A stretch of 7,888 bases of DNA from Oscillospiraceae bacterium (GCA_017646545.1 JAGCMI010000029.1:1-7888), one strand, 5' to 3'. Shown: positions 1 to 6,649, counted from the stretch's first letter. The notes: generated from the sequence alone by a model not told the origin. Numbers and translations are program-made.

Positions 1-75
1 CACAGCCTTGTAACCGGCAGGGATATCAACACCGGCGGCAGCGAATGCCGCGGAATGGGAATTTTTATGATCCAT
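1..75 (-). CDS. purM: PurM, phosphoribosylformylglycinamidine cyclo-ligase (AIR synthetase), N-terminal fragment
   Basis: Only the first 25 codons are in the window; the gene continues past base 1. The visible peptide carries SAAFAAAGVDIPAGYKAV, which matches the conserved PurM N-terminus (the Y/F-x-x-AGVDI-x-AG pattern). PurM is a cytoplasmic enzyme that closes the imidazole ring, turning FGAM into AIR with ATP. The ATG at 75-73 is preceded by GAGGAG about 8 nt upstream. The gene starts 23 bp after the purF stop, so it is very probably co-transcribed with purF as a later gene of the same operon. The assignment rests on one short motif plus context. Nothing can be said about the ATP-binding or catalytic parts. 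Confidence 0.85.
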   Translation of the reverse strand, partial: MDHKNSHSAAFAAAGVDIPAGYKAV

Positions 76-98
76 CAGTAAAACTCCTCGCTCAATAA

Positions 99-1520
99 TT
101 ATTCTTTACCGTTCCAGCAGTAGGTACAGATCTTTTCCTTGTCGATGCCGATGGCTTCCAGCACACCCTCCAGGCTCTGATAGCCCAGAGAATCGAAGCC
201 GAAACGCTGAGAAATAGACTTCAGCAGGCACTGACCCCGCTGGGTACTGCGGTCGGCATATTCTTCGATATGCTGTTGGCCTTCGTCACCTTCCAGTTCC
301 TGGATGACCCGGCGGGTCAGCAGATCCATATCGGAATTGCCCCGGGAGAAATTCAGGTACTTGCAGCTATACATAATGGGGGGGCAGGCAGAGCGCATAT
401 GCACTTCCTTGGCGCCGCTGTCATAAAGGAAATCCACCGTTGCCTGAAGTTGGGTGCCGCGGACGATGGAGTCATCCACCAGCAGCAGTTTCTTGCCCTG
501 AATCAGCTCCGGCACTGGAATCTGCTTCTTTTCTGCCACCTGGCTGCGGATCCGCTGGTCACTGGGGGTGAAGGAGCGGCTCCAGGTAGGGGTATATTTA
601 ACATAGGGACGGGCGAAGGGAGCGAAAGACTTGTTGGAATAGCCGATGGCATGGGGAATACCGGAATCGGGAACGCCGGCCACATAGTCCACATCGGGGT
701 GGGTGCCTTCGTTCATTTCGTCACGGGCCATGATCTGGCCGTTGCGGTAGCGCATGACTTCCACATTCACGCCTTCGTAATTGGAGTTGGGATAGCCGTA
801 GTAAGTCCAAAGGAAGCCGCAGATCTTCATGTCCTCACCGGCGGGGGAGAGTACTTCAATGCCGTCGGCGGTGACCTTCACGATCTCCCGGGGACCCAGC
901 TCATAATAGTCCTGATAACCCAACTTCTGATAGGCGAAAGATTCAAAGGAAACGCAGCAACCCTCAATATTCTGACCCACCAGCACCGGCAAACGGCCCA
1001 GCTTATCTCGGGCGGCGATGATTTCACCCTGCTCGGTCAGGATGAGGATGGTCATGGAGCCGTCGATGGATTGCTGTGCGTGAAGAATGCCGCTGATGAG
1101 ATCTTCTTTCTGGTTAATGAGGGCGGCGGTCAGCTCGGTGGCGTTGATCTTTCCGGAGGACATGGCCATGAACTGATGACCGTGGTCAGAAAAATATGCG
1201 TTCATCAGGGCTTCTTCGTTGTTGATGCGGCCCACTGTGGCGATGGCAAACAAACCCAGATGGGAGCGTACCAGCAGGGGCTGGGGATCGGTGTCGGAGA
1301 TGCAGCCGATGCCGGCATTTCCGCTGAATTTATGGAGATCGCTTTCAAATTTGGTGCGGAAAGGGGTGTTTTCAATGCTGTGGATCTGCCGCTCAAAACC
1401 CTTCTCACCCAACAGGGTAATGCCGCCCCGCCGGGTACCCAGATGGGAATGGTAGTCCACACCGAAAAACACATCCAGTGTCACATCACGCCGGGACACG
1501 GCGCCAAAAAAACCACCCAT
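99..1520 (-). CDS. purF: PurF-type amidophosphoribosyltransferase lacking the glutaminase nucleophile cysteine
   Basis: This 473-residue protein has the PurF layout: an Ntn-type glutaminase domain (about 1-220) and a phosphoribosyltransferase domain (about 255-470). Classical PurF makes 5-phosphoribosylamine from PRPP and glutamine, the first step of purine synthesis. The PRPP loop LLVDDSIVRGTQ (346-357) is intact, and VPDSG is at 283-287. Cys234, Cys386, Cys465 and Cys468 (CTYC) fall where Bacillus-type PurF binds its 4Fe-4S cluster. The glutaminase site is altered. The N-terminus is MGGFFG instead of the M-C-G-[IV]-[FV]-G type. The usual RYST-x-G becomes ISDTD (74-78), and the oxyanion-hole HNGN becomes TVGR (95-98). 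The start is firm, with AAGGAGG 9 nt upstream of the ATG. I recall similar Cys-less PurF proteins in gut Clostridia and Bacteroides (memory, not checked). A role as ammonia-using PRA synthase is inference. Placement between purC and purM supports a purine role. Confidence 0.9.
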   Translation of the reverse strand: MGGFFGAVSRRDVTLDVFFGVDYHSHLGTRRGGITLLGEKGFERQIHSIENTPFRTKFESDLHKFSGNAGIGCISDTDPQPLLVRSHLGLFAIATVGRINNEEALMNAYFSDHGHQFMAMSSGKINATELTAALINQKEDLISGILHAQQSIDGSMTILILTEQGEIIAARDKLGRLPVLVGQNIEGCCVSFESFAYQKLGYQDYYELGPREIVKVTADGIEVLSPAGEDMKICGFLWTYYGYPNSNYEGVNVEVMRYRNGQIMARDEMNEGTHPDVDYVAGVPDSGIPHAIGYSNKSFAPFARPYVKYTPTWSRSFTPSDQRIRSQVAEKKQIPVPELIQGKKLLLVDDSIVRGTQLQATVDFLYDSGAKEVHMRSACPPIMYSCKYLNFSRGNSDMDLLTRRVIQELEGDEGQQHIEEYADRSTQRGQCLLKSISQRFGFDSLGYQSLEGVLEAIGIDKEKICTYCWNGKE

Positions 1521-1562
1521 TTTGGTTTTCCTCCTTGATGGATAGCAGCGTTACGCTGAAAA

Positions 1563-2252
1563 TTAGGCGAAGAACAGCTTGTTGAGGGTCATGGGATCCA
1601 CATACTCGCCGTCCTTGTAGACGCGCATGTTGCCGGAAGCCACTTCGTCAATCAGCATCACGTTGCCCTGGGGATCGTAGCCGAACTCGAACTTGATGTC
1701 GTACAGTTCCATGCCCTTGGCAGCCAGATCGTCAGCGACAATCTTGGTGATGGCCTGGGTCTGGGCCTTCAGATCCTCATACTGCTCGTCGGTCATCACA
1801 CCGATGGCCACCAGAGCGTCCTTGGTGATCAGCGGATCGCCCTTGGCATCGTCCTTCAGAGTGGTTTCCACATAGGAAGGCAGCTTTGCGCCGGACTCGA
1901 TCAGTGCGCCGTAGCGACGGATGAAGGAACCCACAGCGCGGTTGCGGCAGATGACTTCCAGACCCTTGCCAAAGACCTTGGCGGGCAGCACTTCCATGGT
2001 GGTGTTCTGCAGATCAGCGGAAACATAGTGGGTGCGGATGCCGGCGGCATTGATCTTCTCGAAGAAGTAGATGCTCATGCGCAGGTTCACATCGCCCACG
2101 CCTTCGATGGTCAGACCGACGCTGTTTTCACCGGGATCGAACACGCCGTCCTTGCCGGTGCAGTCGTCCTTGAATTTCAGCAGGCAGTTGCCGTTGGGCA
2201 GTTCGTAAACATTCTTGGTCTTGCCAGTATACAGAAGCTTCAGATTTTCCAT
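1563..2252 (-). CDS. purC: PurC, phosphoribosylaminoimidazole-succinocarboxamide (SAICAR) synthase, divergent
   Basis: The 229-residue product belongs to the SAICAR synthetase family, which joins CAIR and aspartate with ATP in the cytoplasm. The N-terminus [12 protein letters not shown] (5-16) is the family's ATP-binding entry, normally LLYEGKAK-x-[IV][11 protein letters not shown] (101-110) matches the first SAICAR signature, [10 protein letters not shown] (133-142) is the conserved substrate region, and LYDIKFEFG (183-191) matches the second signature. Two places differ from classical PurC. The usual NN-x-[IL]S reads NLRMS (56-60), and the usual DEISPDTCRLWD reads [12 protein letters not shown] (202-213). 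The protein is slightly short, ending soon after that motif. The ATG has GAGG 9 nt upstream. It lies 42 bp before purF on the same strand. The family call is secure; the variant motifs suggest a distinct subfamily. Confidence 0.92.
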   Translation of the reverse strand: MENLKLLYTGKTKNVYELPNGNCLLKFKDDCTGKDGVFDPGENSVGLTIEGVGDVNLRMSIYFFEKINAAGIRTHYVSADLQNTTMEVLPAKVFGKGLEVICRNRAVGSFIRRYGALIESGAKLPSYVETTLKDDAKGDPLITKDALVAIGVMTDEQYEDLKAQTQAITKIVADDLAAKGMELYDIKFEFGYDPQGNVMLIDEVASGNMRVYKDGEYVDPMTLNKLFFA

Positions 2253-2300
2253 AGTTAAATACCTCTTTCATGTAAATGTATGTGTATGTTTTTTTTATAA

Positions 2301-2359
2301 AATTTCAGTTTTTGGGGCATATGGAGCGCGAAGCGCGAGCCTCCCTTTACACAAGGGGG
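2301..2359. repeat. Half-copy of the palindromic intergenic repeat, inside the purine operon
   Basis: This stretch matches one arm of the 183-bp element at 6752-6934 when that arm is read in reverse complement. About four in five positions agree by eye, and the blocks ATTTCAGTTT, TTGGGG, TGGAGCGCG and GCGCGAGCCTCCCTT are shared. It holds a GC hairpin (2327-2337) and a CTCCCTT/AAGGGGG stem (2341-2359, one G-U pair). The second arm is absent: after 2360 the sequence runs directly toward the purE stop. It fills most of the 155-bp gap between purE and purC, where no gene is seen. No U-tract follows it on the minus strand, so it does not look like a classical terminator. Confidence 0.75.
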
Positions 2360-2407
2360 TCTTTGAATGGTGCGGCAAACGCTAATTTGTTGTTTTTATT
2401 CCGGTGT

Positions 2408-2890
2408 TTACTGCAGTGCAGCGTCCTTTTCCAGTACCTTGGCGGCATCACTTTCCCGCTTGGCGTCCAGCTTGGCAGCCAGTTCTGCATCGGAAACCGC
2501 CAGAATCTGGATGGAAAGCAAAGCGGCATTGACGGCTCCGTCTACGGCGACAGTGGCTACGGGGATTCCGGAAGGCATCTGTACAGTGGACAAAAGGGCA
2601 TCAATACCGTTGGAGAAGGTGGTGGATTTCATGGGAATACCAATGACGGGCAGGGTGGTATTGGCAGCCAATGCGCCTGCCAAATGTGCAGCCATACCCG
2701 CTGCGGCGATGATCACGCCGAAGCCGTTATTGCGTGCGTTCAGGGCAAAATCCCGGGCTTGCACCGGGGTGCGGTGGGCGGAGTAGACATGCATTTCGTA
2801 GGGTACGCCAAAAGACTGCAGCGTGTCTGCAGCTTTGCGAACCACGGGCAGGTCGCTGTCGGAACCCATAATAATGGCAACTTTTTTCAC
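2408..2890 (-). CDS. purE: PurE, N5-carboxyaminoimidazole ribonucleotide mutase (class I)
   Basis: The 160-residue product is the catalytic PurE subunit, which converts N5-CAIR to CAIR in purine synthesis. Visible motifs are GSDSD (9-13), the phosphate-binding loop; SAHRTP (37-42) with the active-site histidine; AGMAAHL (64-70); PVIGIP (81-86); and [12 protein letters not shown] (105-116). The length is normal for the bacterial enzyme. The start codon is GTG at 2890-2888, with AAGGAGG (2898-2904) 7 nt upstream. That ribosome site overlaps the gntR stop codon, so translation of the two genes is probably coupled. PurE of class I normally takes N5-CAIR from PurK; no purK lies in this window, so that partner must be elsewhere or missing. 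About 155 bp separate it from purC. Confidence 0.96.
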   Translation of the reverse strand: MKKVAIIMGSDSDLPVVRKAADTLQSFGVPYEMHVYSAHRTPVQARDFALNARNNGFGVIIAAAGMAAHLAGALAANTTLPVIGIPMKSTTFSNGIDALLSTVQMPSGIPVATVAVDGAVNAALLSIQILAVSDAELAAKLDAKRESDAAKVLEKDAALQ

Positions 2891-2902
2891 AGTAGATCCT
2901 CC

Positions 2903-3631
2903 TTACAGACGCTTACGCAAAATGTTATATTTGAAGTAATCGCTTACAAAATACTGACGGGAGAAGAGAATGGGATTTCCATCCACATCGTAGTCCACCT
3001 CTTCGATGTACATCAGAGGGGTGCCGGGGGCGATCTTAAAAATTTCAGCAATTTTGTCGTCGGCTACGATGGGCAGAAGCTGGGCAATGTCCATATAGCA
3101 GTTGAGGCGGCACTTTTCCTGCAGCAGCTGGAACACAGGTGCCCGGAGATTCCGGTCGTCCGCAGGGGACATCAGCAGGGAAGCGTCAAACATATCCTCG
3201 CAGTAGATGGCGGGATTTTTGTCTGCGGTGCAGAGCTTGTTCAGCCGCAGCAGCCGGGTGCCTTCGGCAAGGCGCAGATGCCGGGCTTCTTCGGCGGTGG
3301 CGGGGCTTTCCTCGGAAGTGACAAATGCTACGGAAGGGGTGAAACCGCCTGCGTAGATCATGTCCATAAATTCCTGCTCCATATCCACGCGGACCCGCAG
3401 ATCCAGCACATGGCGGTTGATGAGGGTGCCCACACCGTGGCGGCGGGTGATGAAACCTTCGCACTCCAGCACAGCGAGAATGTCCCGCAGCTGGGTACGG
3501 CTGATGCCCATGGTTTTGGCCAGTTCGCTTTCCCGGGGCAGTTGGGAGCAGTTGGCATAAGCGCCGCTGCGCATTTCCTGCAGCAGCTGAGCGTGGGCAT
3601 CTTTGGCGAAAATATCCTTAAATTCGGTCAT
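2903..3631 (-). CDS. GntR-family transcriptional regulator with UTRA ligand domain (HutC subfamily), probable purine operon regulator
   Basis: I place the start at the ATG 3631-3629 because GGAGG lies 8 nt upstream. An in-frame ATG at 3691 would add 20 residues but lies upstream of the predicted -10 box. The 242-residue protein has an N-terminal winged helix (about 10-72), with the hallmark LPRESELAKTMGISRTQLRD (31-50) followed by EGFITRRHGVGTLI. The rest (about 90-238) fits a UTRA effector domain, ending GTPLMYIEEVDYDVDGNPI then FSRQYF. HutC-type regulators bind DNA as dimers and respond to small ligands. It is the first gene of the operon, 12 bp ahead of purE, and a perfect palindrome lies in its own leader, so autoregulation and control of the pur genes are likely. 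The effector (for example PRPP or a purine) is unknown. Confidence 0.93.
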   Translation of the reverse strand: MTEFKDIFAKDAHAQLLQEMRSGAYANCSQLPRESELAKTMGISRTQLRDILAVLECEGFITRRHGVGTLINRHVLDLRVRVDMEQEFMDMIYAGGFTPSVAFVTSEESPATAEEARHLRLAEGTRLLRLNKLCTADKNPAIYCEDMFDASLLMSPADDRNLRAPVFQLLQEKCRLNCYMDIAQLLPIVADDKIAEIFKIAPGTPLMYIEEVDYDVDGNPILFSRQYFVSDYFKYNILRKRL

Positions 3632-3651
3632 GCTTGTATCCTCCAAAAATG

Positions 3652-3666
3652 AAAGGTAATACCTTT
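3652..3666. promoter_or_regulatory. Putative GntR operator, 15-bp perfect palindrome
   Basis: AAAGGTAATACCTTT has 7-bp arms (AAAGGTA/TACCTTT) around one central base. It lies between the predicted -10 box and the gntR ribosome binding site, so a bound dimer would block the earliest transcribed bases. Spacing and symmetry suit a GntR-family dimer. Binding by the adjacent regulator is inferred from position. Confidence 0.7.
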
Positions 3667-3679
3667 GCGCACTATTTTC

Positions 3680-3708
3680 ATTATATGTCAAAATCTGCCG
3701 ATAATCAA
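3680..3708 (-). promoter_or_regulatory. Sigma-A type promoter of the gntR-purECFM operon
   Basis: On the minus strand, a -35 box TTGATT (3708-3703) and a perfect -10 box TATAAT (3685-3680) are separated by exactly 17 bp. Transcription should start near 3673, about 40 nt before the gntR start codon. Upstream sequence to about 3780 is AT-rich. The palindromic operator lies immediately downstream. Confidence 0.75.
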
Positions 3709-3828
3709 GAAGAATTTACAGTATTTTAGGTCGGATTTTTTGGACAAATTCACAAAATATTTGGGTTAAAAAATTGAACTTTGCGGGGCTCAGAACGCAA
3801 TAAACTCCGATTTGACCCATGGGGGCAG

Positions 3829-3858
3829 GAAAAAAGGGCGCGTGAAACACGCGCCCTT
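3829..3858 (-). terminator. Rho-independent terminator after rsmG
   Basis: A perfect 10-bp stem (AAGGGCGCGT/ACGCGCCCTT, 3834-3843 with 3849-3858) surrounds a 5-nt loop. Read on the minus strand it ends in a run of T residues. It begins 4 bp after the rsmG stop codon. It closes the pflX-like/DUF3810/rsmG transcript. The remaining 3709-3828 holds no gene that I can see. Confidence 0.92.
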
Positions 3859-3861
3859 GGA

Positions 3862-4566
3862 TTACAGGGGAAACTGCTTGATTTTATTGAACCGACGGGG
3901 GAATTGGGCAGGGGTAGGCGCTACTTTCCGCAGCACCAGCACCGCATGATCCGCCCCATCCACGGGGAAATGATGTACGCTTTCCAGCTGCAGACCCAGC
4001 TTCTTGATGGCATTCTTCGCCTCTTCCAGTTCTTCCATGGCGGCAGAACCCTTCATGGCCAGCACAGCGCCGCCTACCTTGACAAAGGGGGCGGTCAGTT
4101 CCAGCAGCACATTCAGCCGTGCAACAGCGCGGCTGGAGGCAAAGTCATACTGCTCCCGCCGTTGGGCGGCAGCTTCTTCTGCCCGGGCAGTGACGCACTC
4201 AGCCTCCACACCCAAAGCAGGCAGAATGGTGGCGAGCCAATTCATTCTCTTACCCAAGCTGTCCAGCAGCGTCAGCTTCACACCGGGACAGGCGATTTTC
4301 ACCGGCACACCGGGAAAACCTGCGCCGCAGCCCACATCGATGAGGGTCTTTCCCTCTAAATTTTCACACTTTAGAATACTCACCGAGTCCAGTAGATGCA
4401 GCTTCGCCACAGCGGAAGGCTCCGTGATGGCGGTGAGGTTCATCACCTCATTCTGCTTCACCACTGCTGCGCCAAAGGCGCAGAGGGTGTCGATACGGTT
4501 TTCATCCAAAGGCAGCTGCATGTTCTGCAAGCCTGCTGTCAGGGTGGATTTCATCAAATCACTCAT
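3862..4566 (-). CDS. rsmG: RsmG (GidB), 16S rRNA (guanine-527-N7)-methyltransferase
   Basis: This 234-residue cytoplasmic enzyme methylates N7 of G527 of 16S rRNA using SAM. Evidence in order: N-terminal helices ending EVMNLTAIT (40-48), where NLTAI is a family hallmark; the SAM-binding loop DVGCGAGFPGVPVKI (77-91); LLDSLGKRMNWL (100-111); FASSRAVARL (142-151); and the typical C-terminus PRRFNKIKQFPL (223-234). The length is normal. I choose the ATG at 4566-4564, because AGGTGA lies 5 nt upstream, rather than the GTG nine bases earlier. The start overlaps the end of the upstream DUF3810-like gene by 8 bp, implying translational coupling. A strong terminator follows the stop. Confidence 0.96.
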   Translation of the reverse strand: MSDLMKSTLTAGLQNMQLPLDENRIDTLCAFGAAVVKQNEVMNLTAITEPSAVAKLHLLDSVSILKCENLEGKTLIDVGCGAGFPGVPVKIACPGVKLTLLDSLGKRMNWLATILPALGVEAECVTARAEEAAAQRREQYDFASSRAVARLNVLLELTAPFVKVGGAVLAMKGSAAMEELEEAKNAIKKLGLQLESVHHFPVDGADHAVLVLRKVAPTPAQFPRRFNKIKQFPL

Positions 4567-5710
4567 GTTTATCACCTAAAATTCCACTGATATAGTCTTT
4601 GTCCGTGGGGTCGAATTTGTTTTCGATGTCGGTTTCGTTCTTTGCGATGTTTTGCAGATACCAGTTTGTCAGCTGGGTGGCGACGAGCCCATAGCTGGCG
4701 GTGCCCTTTTTGTCACCGCTGGCCTGGATATAGGCATTGTTGGCGGTGGTTGCCACGGTGGTGGCCACTTGCTTCTTTTCCTTTTCAAAGAAGGCATCGT
4801 ACAGCTTCAGATCGTGACGGAACTGGTCATTGACCTCGGCATGGATGGGGTGGAGGGCATTCTGATCCGTTCTGGCCAGAGCATTGTAGCAATAGCGGTA
4901 GGCCATGTAGAAGGCGGAGTACTGAAACTGCGGATCCTCATTGGCTTCGCAGGATAAAAATGCGGCAAAATTGGCATCGTCCTCCAAGCTGATGGACATC
5001 CGGTGGGACATTTCATGGCACATCACAAAGGGGATGGACATATTGGGGATCTGGGGATTGACGGAGGCTTCGCCGGTTAAGGCCATGGAAACACCGCAGA
5101 TGCCCATGGCAGAATACATATTTGCCCAAGCGAGCTTTTTCACCGGGGCGGTGGAGCCGGAGAAAACGGCATAACCCTCCCGGGTCAAATTTTTATAACC
5201 GTCACCGGCTTTTTTTGCCAGGGTGGTAAAATCATCGTAGATGAGTTTTCCTTCTGCATCCCGGGGCAGCTGCAGCGCCAGTTCATTGGCCTGATCCCGG
5301 AAATAGATGAGGGCATTTTCCAAATCTTCCTGGGTCAATTCAACTGTTTCCAGCCGAATGTCCTCCACCAGCGCGCTGGCATAAAAGTTCAGACCGTAAA
5401 TGCCGGTGTGTGTGGTCCAGCCCAAACTAACAATGGCCAATACCCAGCCCAGCCAGCGGATAAAACTTTTCTTTTTCCAGATCACCCAGATGAGGGTGCC
5501 GAGGCACAGCAGCACCAGCGCCACGACCAATACCTGCCAGAGGGTGAAGGGGAAAATGGAGCTGATGGCAGCGAGAATTTTCTGCCCCCAGCGGCTGACA
5601 TAGGGGTAAAATGTATCCAGCAGCGCGCCGTAGCGTTTGGCAAGGGCGGTCATACCAAAATACAGACCCAGGGAAATGGCAGCCACCAAAAATCCAAAAT
5701 ATTTTTTCAA
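4559..5710 (-). CDS. Membrane-anchored putative zinc metallopeptidase, DUF3810-like
   Basis: The 383-residue product has three predicted membrane segments near the N-terminus (about 4-20, 56-78 and 84-103), then a soluble domain. The soluble part holds HEMSH (232-236), an HExxH zinc-binding motif, followed by SLEDDANFAAFLSCEAN (241-257). Acidic residues there could supply the third metal ligand. The pattern resembles the DUF3810 family, whose substrate I do not know. The start is chosen at TTG (5710-5708), since CTCCTCCC on the plus strand (GGGAGGAG on the coding strand) lies 9 nt upstream. An in-frame GTG at 5755 would add 15 residues but lies upstream of the -10 box. The end overlaps rsmG. 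No signal-peptidase site is evident. Family call fairly confident; peptidase activity inferred. Confidence 0.8.
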   Translation of the reverse strand: MKKYFGFLVAAISLGLYFGMTALAKRYGALLDTFYPYVSRWGQKILAAISSIFPFTLWQVLVVALVLLCLGTLIWVIWKKKSFIRWLGWVLAIVSLGWTTHTGIYGLNFYASALVEDIRLETVELTQEDLENALIYFRDQANELALQLPRDAEGKLIYDDFTTLAKKAGDGYKNLTREGYAVFSGSTAPVKKLAWANMYSAMGICGVSMALTGEASVNPQIPNMSIPFVMCHEMSHRMSISLEDDANFAAFLSCEANEDPQFQYSAFYMAYRYCYNALARTDQNALHPIHAEVNDQFRHDLKLYDAFFEKEKKQVATTVATTANNAYIQASGDKKGTASYGLVATQLTNWYLQNIAKNETDIENKFDPTDKDYISGILGDKHE

Positions 5711-5745
5711 AGGGAAGCACTCCTCCCGAAAGATTATTTTTATAT

Positions 5746-5774
5746 AGTATAACACATTTGCCGGAGAATGTCTT
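5746..5774 (-). promoter_or_regulatory. Possible promoter for the DUF3810-like gene and rsmG
   Basis: On the minus strand a -10 box TATACT (5751-5746) lies 17 bp from a weak -35 AAGACA (5774-5769). It falls in the 81-bp gap after the radical SAM gene. No terminator is seen in that gap, so read-through from the upstream gene is also possible. Confidence 0.45.
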
Positions 5775-5791
5775 GCGAAAATAAAAATTTT

Positions 5792-6649
5792 TCAGAAATC
5801 CGGGATGAATGCCTTGTCCGCACCGGCGGCCTCTTGAGAAAAGCCCTCCAGATCGTTGAGGTACATCCAGCTGAGCACCGCGTCATATTCTTCGTCCGTC
5901 ACCGTGCGGTCGAAGGGGGCTGGGAGACCACCCATGGGGGTGTACTGCCGCATGAGGCTCACCAACACTTCGCCCGGGGCGAAGGTATCGCCAATCCAAT
6001 CCAGCACTTTCAGAGAATTTTCCACGCAGCCCGGCAGGATCAAATGGCGGATCAGCACACCGCCCACCATTTTTTCCCCTTCAAATCGTACGGGGCCGGT
6101 CTGGCGCACCATTTCACCGATGGCGGCAGCGGCAATCTCAAAATAGTCCTTGGCACCGGAAAGGGCGAGGGCCAAGCGATTGTCCGCGTATTTCATGTCC
6201 GGCAGGTAGATGTCCACCTTGCCCGCTAATTCCTTTATGGTTTCCACCCGTTCGTAGCCACCGCAGTTCATCACCACCGGCACCGGCAGTTTTGGTGTGA
6301 GTGCCGGCAAAATGGTGGGAAGATTTTTGGTGGGGGTCACAAGGTCGATGTTTTCCGCCACTTGTGTAAGGAGTTCTTCGAAAAGCTGCCGCAACTGGCG
6401 ACTGTCCATTTTCTTGCCCACGGGCTTGCCGCTGATGGCCGTGTTCTGGCAGTATTTGCAGCCCAAGGTGCAGCCGCCGAAGAACACTGCGCCGCTGCGG
6501 CCGGCAGGGGAGAGGATGGGCTCTTCCCATTGGTGCAGCATGGATTTTGCCACCAAAGCGGCATCCGGTGCGCCGCAGAAACCGGTTTTTCCTGCGGTGC
6601 GGTCGATGGAACATTGGCGGGGGCAGAGGGTGCAGTTTACATAATTCAT
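5792..6649 (-). CDS. PflX-like radical SAM protein (COG1313 type, pyruvate formate-lyase activating enzyme homologue)
   Basis: The 285-residue protein has a radical SAM cluster motif CTLGCKYC (C60, C64, C67), CxxxCxxC, preceded by AVFFGG. At the N-terminus, C6, C9, C13 and C25 (CTLCPRQC then GFCG) form a cysteine set that could hold an extra metal or Fe-S site. The stretch NIDLVTPTKNLP (100-111) corresponds to the family's N-[IV]-x-x-VTPTH block, with Lys in place of the usual His. DIYLPDMKYAD and RHLILPG are also typical. It is annotated in many genomes as a putative PflA, but the true substrate of this group is not known to me, and no pfl gene lies nearby. The ATG is preceded by AAAGGA; a strong promoter lies just upstream. 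The same frame stays open upstream to 7810 but is non-coding there. Confidence 0.88.
   Translation of the reverse strand: MNYVNCTLCPRQCSIDRTAGKTGFCGAPDAALVAKSMLHQWEEPILSPAGRSGAVFFGGCTLGCKYCQNTAISGKPVGKKMDSRQLRQLFEELLTQVAENIDLVTPTKNLPTILPALTPKLPVPVVMNCGGYERVETIKELAGKVDIYLPDMKYADNRLALALSGAKDYFEIAAAAIGEMVRQTGPVRFEGEKMVGGVLIRHLILPGCVENSLKVLDWIGDTFAPGEVLVSLMRQYTPMGGLPAPFDRTVTDEEYDAVLSWMYLNDLEGFSQEAAGADKAFIPDF

Noticed and set aside
1500..1530. Possibility that a frameshift or misplaced start hides a PurF cysteine
   Set aside because: MGGFFG aligns residue for residue with the classical M-C-G start and the ribosome site fits this ATG, so the Cys to Gly change looks real.
270..1538. Long plus-strand open frame of about 420 codons opposite purF
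   Set aside because: It lies entirely antisense to a well-supported PurF frame with a strong ribosome site; its translation is Gly/His-rich with no family resemblance, as expected of a shadow frame.
2258..2275. AGGTATT near the purC start as a second GntR operator
   Set aside because: Only one half-site resembles the palindrome, and it coincides with the purC ribosome binding site (GAGG).
2286..2359. Terminator in the purE-purC gap
   Set aside because: On the minus strand the hairpin is not followed by a T-run; the homopolymer at 2289-2296 is an A-run on that strand.
2276..3652. Long plus-strand open frame of about 458 codons opposite purE and gntR
   Set aside because: It crosses two clear minus-strand genes and the repeat, and has no recognisable domain.
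3632..3691. Longer N-terminus for the GntR regulator starting at 3691
   Set aside because: That start lies upstream of the predicted -10 box and has no good ribosome site; the ATG at 3631 has GGAGG at 8 nt and fits the family's normal N-terminus.
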